A stretch of DNA of 13,381 nt from an uncultured Halieaceae bacterium (lineage in GTDB: Bacteria; Pseudomonadota; Gammaproteobacteria; Pseudomonadales; Halieaceae): positions 1-13,381 of the forward strand of contig CAJXZI010000032.1 in the NCBI GenBank assembly GCA_913063005.1, written 5' to 3'. A program made the position numbers and the translations under genes. This document shows, piece by piece, positions 13,203 to 13,381 of the stretch (the first letter of the stretch is position 1; the number at the start of each line of letters is the position of its first letter). Under the pieces are notes generated by a model. That model was given only the letters and a program-made list of their open reading frames with translations. It was not told where the DNA came from and made no database searches.

Positions 13203-13381
13203 CTATGCTGGGAATATTGCGCCGAGAACACGATAACCTTTTGCGCCTGTGACATTGGGCTCGTTTCCGGGCAGTCCTGTGAGACATTGTTTGGCAAGCC
13301 ACGCAAAGGCCGTTGCCTCCATGTAGTCAGGGTCAACGCCTAGCCTGTCGGTGGGTTCGATAGATATCTCCCCTAAAAAAG
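13203..13381 (-). CDS. anmK: Anhydro-N-acetylmuramic acid kinase, C-terminal end
   Basis: Partial: the window cuts the gene and shows only its last 58 residues, ending at the TAG at 13205-13203. AnmK phosphorylates and opens 1,6-anhydro-MurNAc to MurNAc-6-phosphate in cell-wall recycling (cytosol). The visible tail has the family landmarks: DPDYMEATAFAWLAKQCLTG, GLPGNEPNVTGAKG and the ending RVLGAIFPA. These closely follow the end of E. coli AnmK (DxMEAxAFAWLA, GLPGNLPSVTGA, VLGAIFP). The tail is in frame with no break. Its position facing erpA is an arrangement I recall from other gammaproteobacteria. Confidence 0.92.
   Translation of the reverse strand, partial: FLGEISIEPTDRLGVDPDYMEATAFAWLAKQCLTGLPGNEPNVTGAKGYRVLGAIFPA

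Noticed and set aside
13028..13336. A 102-residue minus-strand open frame over the erpA end and the anmK end.
   Set aside because: It overlaps two recognisable genes in other frames; the true minus-strand gene here is anmK, ending at 13203.
1..13381. Signs of a mobile element, prophage or defence island.
   Set aside because: No transposase, integrase, nuclease-helicase pair, tRNA-linked repeat or spacer array is seen; all genes are chromosomal housekeeping or conserved unknowns.

Overview
This window reads as ordinary chromosomal DNA from a gammaproteobacterium. It is gene-dense, of moderate GC, with housekeeping genes in short operons and no tRNA, rRNA, CRISPR array, transposase or phage gene. 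The gene content and neighbours (accC-prmA; hemJ-hemL-hemB; argC followed by a DUF6776-type membrane protein, a bactofilin and erpA, facing anmK; a PfkB kinase next to a small pentapeptide-repeat protein) resemble marine Cellvibrionales/Halieaceae (OM60/NOR5-type) genomes. That placement is inferred from synteny recall, not from a search.

Layout. (1) Positions 1-1262, plus strand: the 3' end of accC (biotin carboxylase) overlaps prmA (L11 methyltransferase). (2) Positions 1259-6063, minus strand, in transcription order: a PfkB/adenosine-kinase-like sugar kinase, a pentapeptide-repeat protein, DsbD, a PCu(A)C copper chaperone, then after a 134-bp gap a DUF2333 membrane protein. That gap holds a 15-bp tandem repeat. 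The DUF2333 gene and prmA converge and share a CTAG over their stop codons. (3) Positions 6229-6840, plus: a Nudix hydrolase of CoA-pyrophosphatase type, divergent from the kinase. (4) Positions 6914-10389, minus, in transcription order: hemJ, hemL, hemB and a secreted four-cysteine protein whose start overlaps the hemB stop. (5) Positions 10462-13129, plus: argC, a DUF6776-like coiled-coil membrane protein, a bactofilin and erpA. (6) Positions 13203-13381, minus: the 3' end of anmK, converging on erpA.

How the genes fit together. Much of the window supplies cofactors and redox maturation for aerobic respiration: three heme-synthesis enzymes, an Fe-S carrier (ErpA), a periplasmic copper chaperone of the type that serves cytochrome oxidase, and DsbD, which supplies reductant to the periplasm. 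The rest is central metabolism (fatty acid and arginine synthesis, a nucleoside/sugar kinase, nucleotide clean-up, muropeptide recycling) and cell-shape scaffolding (bactofilin).

No clearly new defence or mobile system is visible. The points most worth a second look are the TIMP/netrin-like secreted protein coupled to hemB, the 15-bp tandem repeat at the 3' end of the copper chaperone gene (one shifted frame through it encodes a TExTG peptide repeat), the extra cysteine pair in that chaperone directly downstream of DsbD, and the uncharacterised membrane coiled-coil protein next to the bactofilin. Every intergenic gap is shorter than 300 bp.
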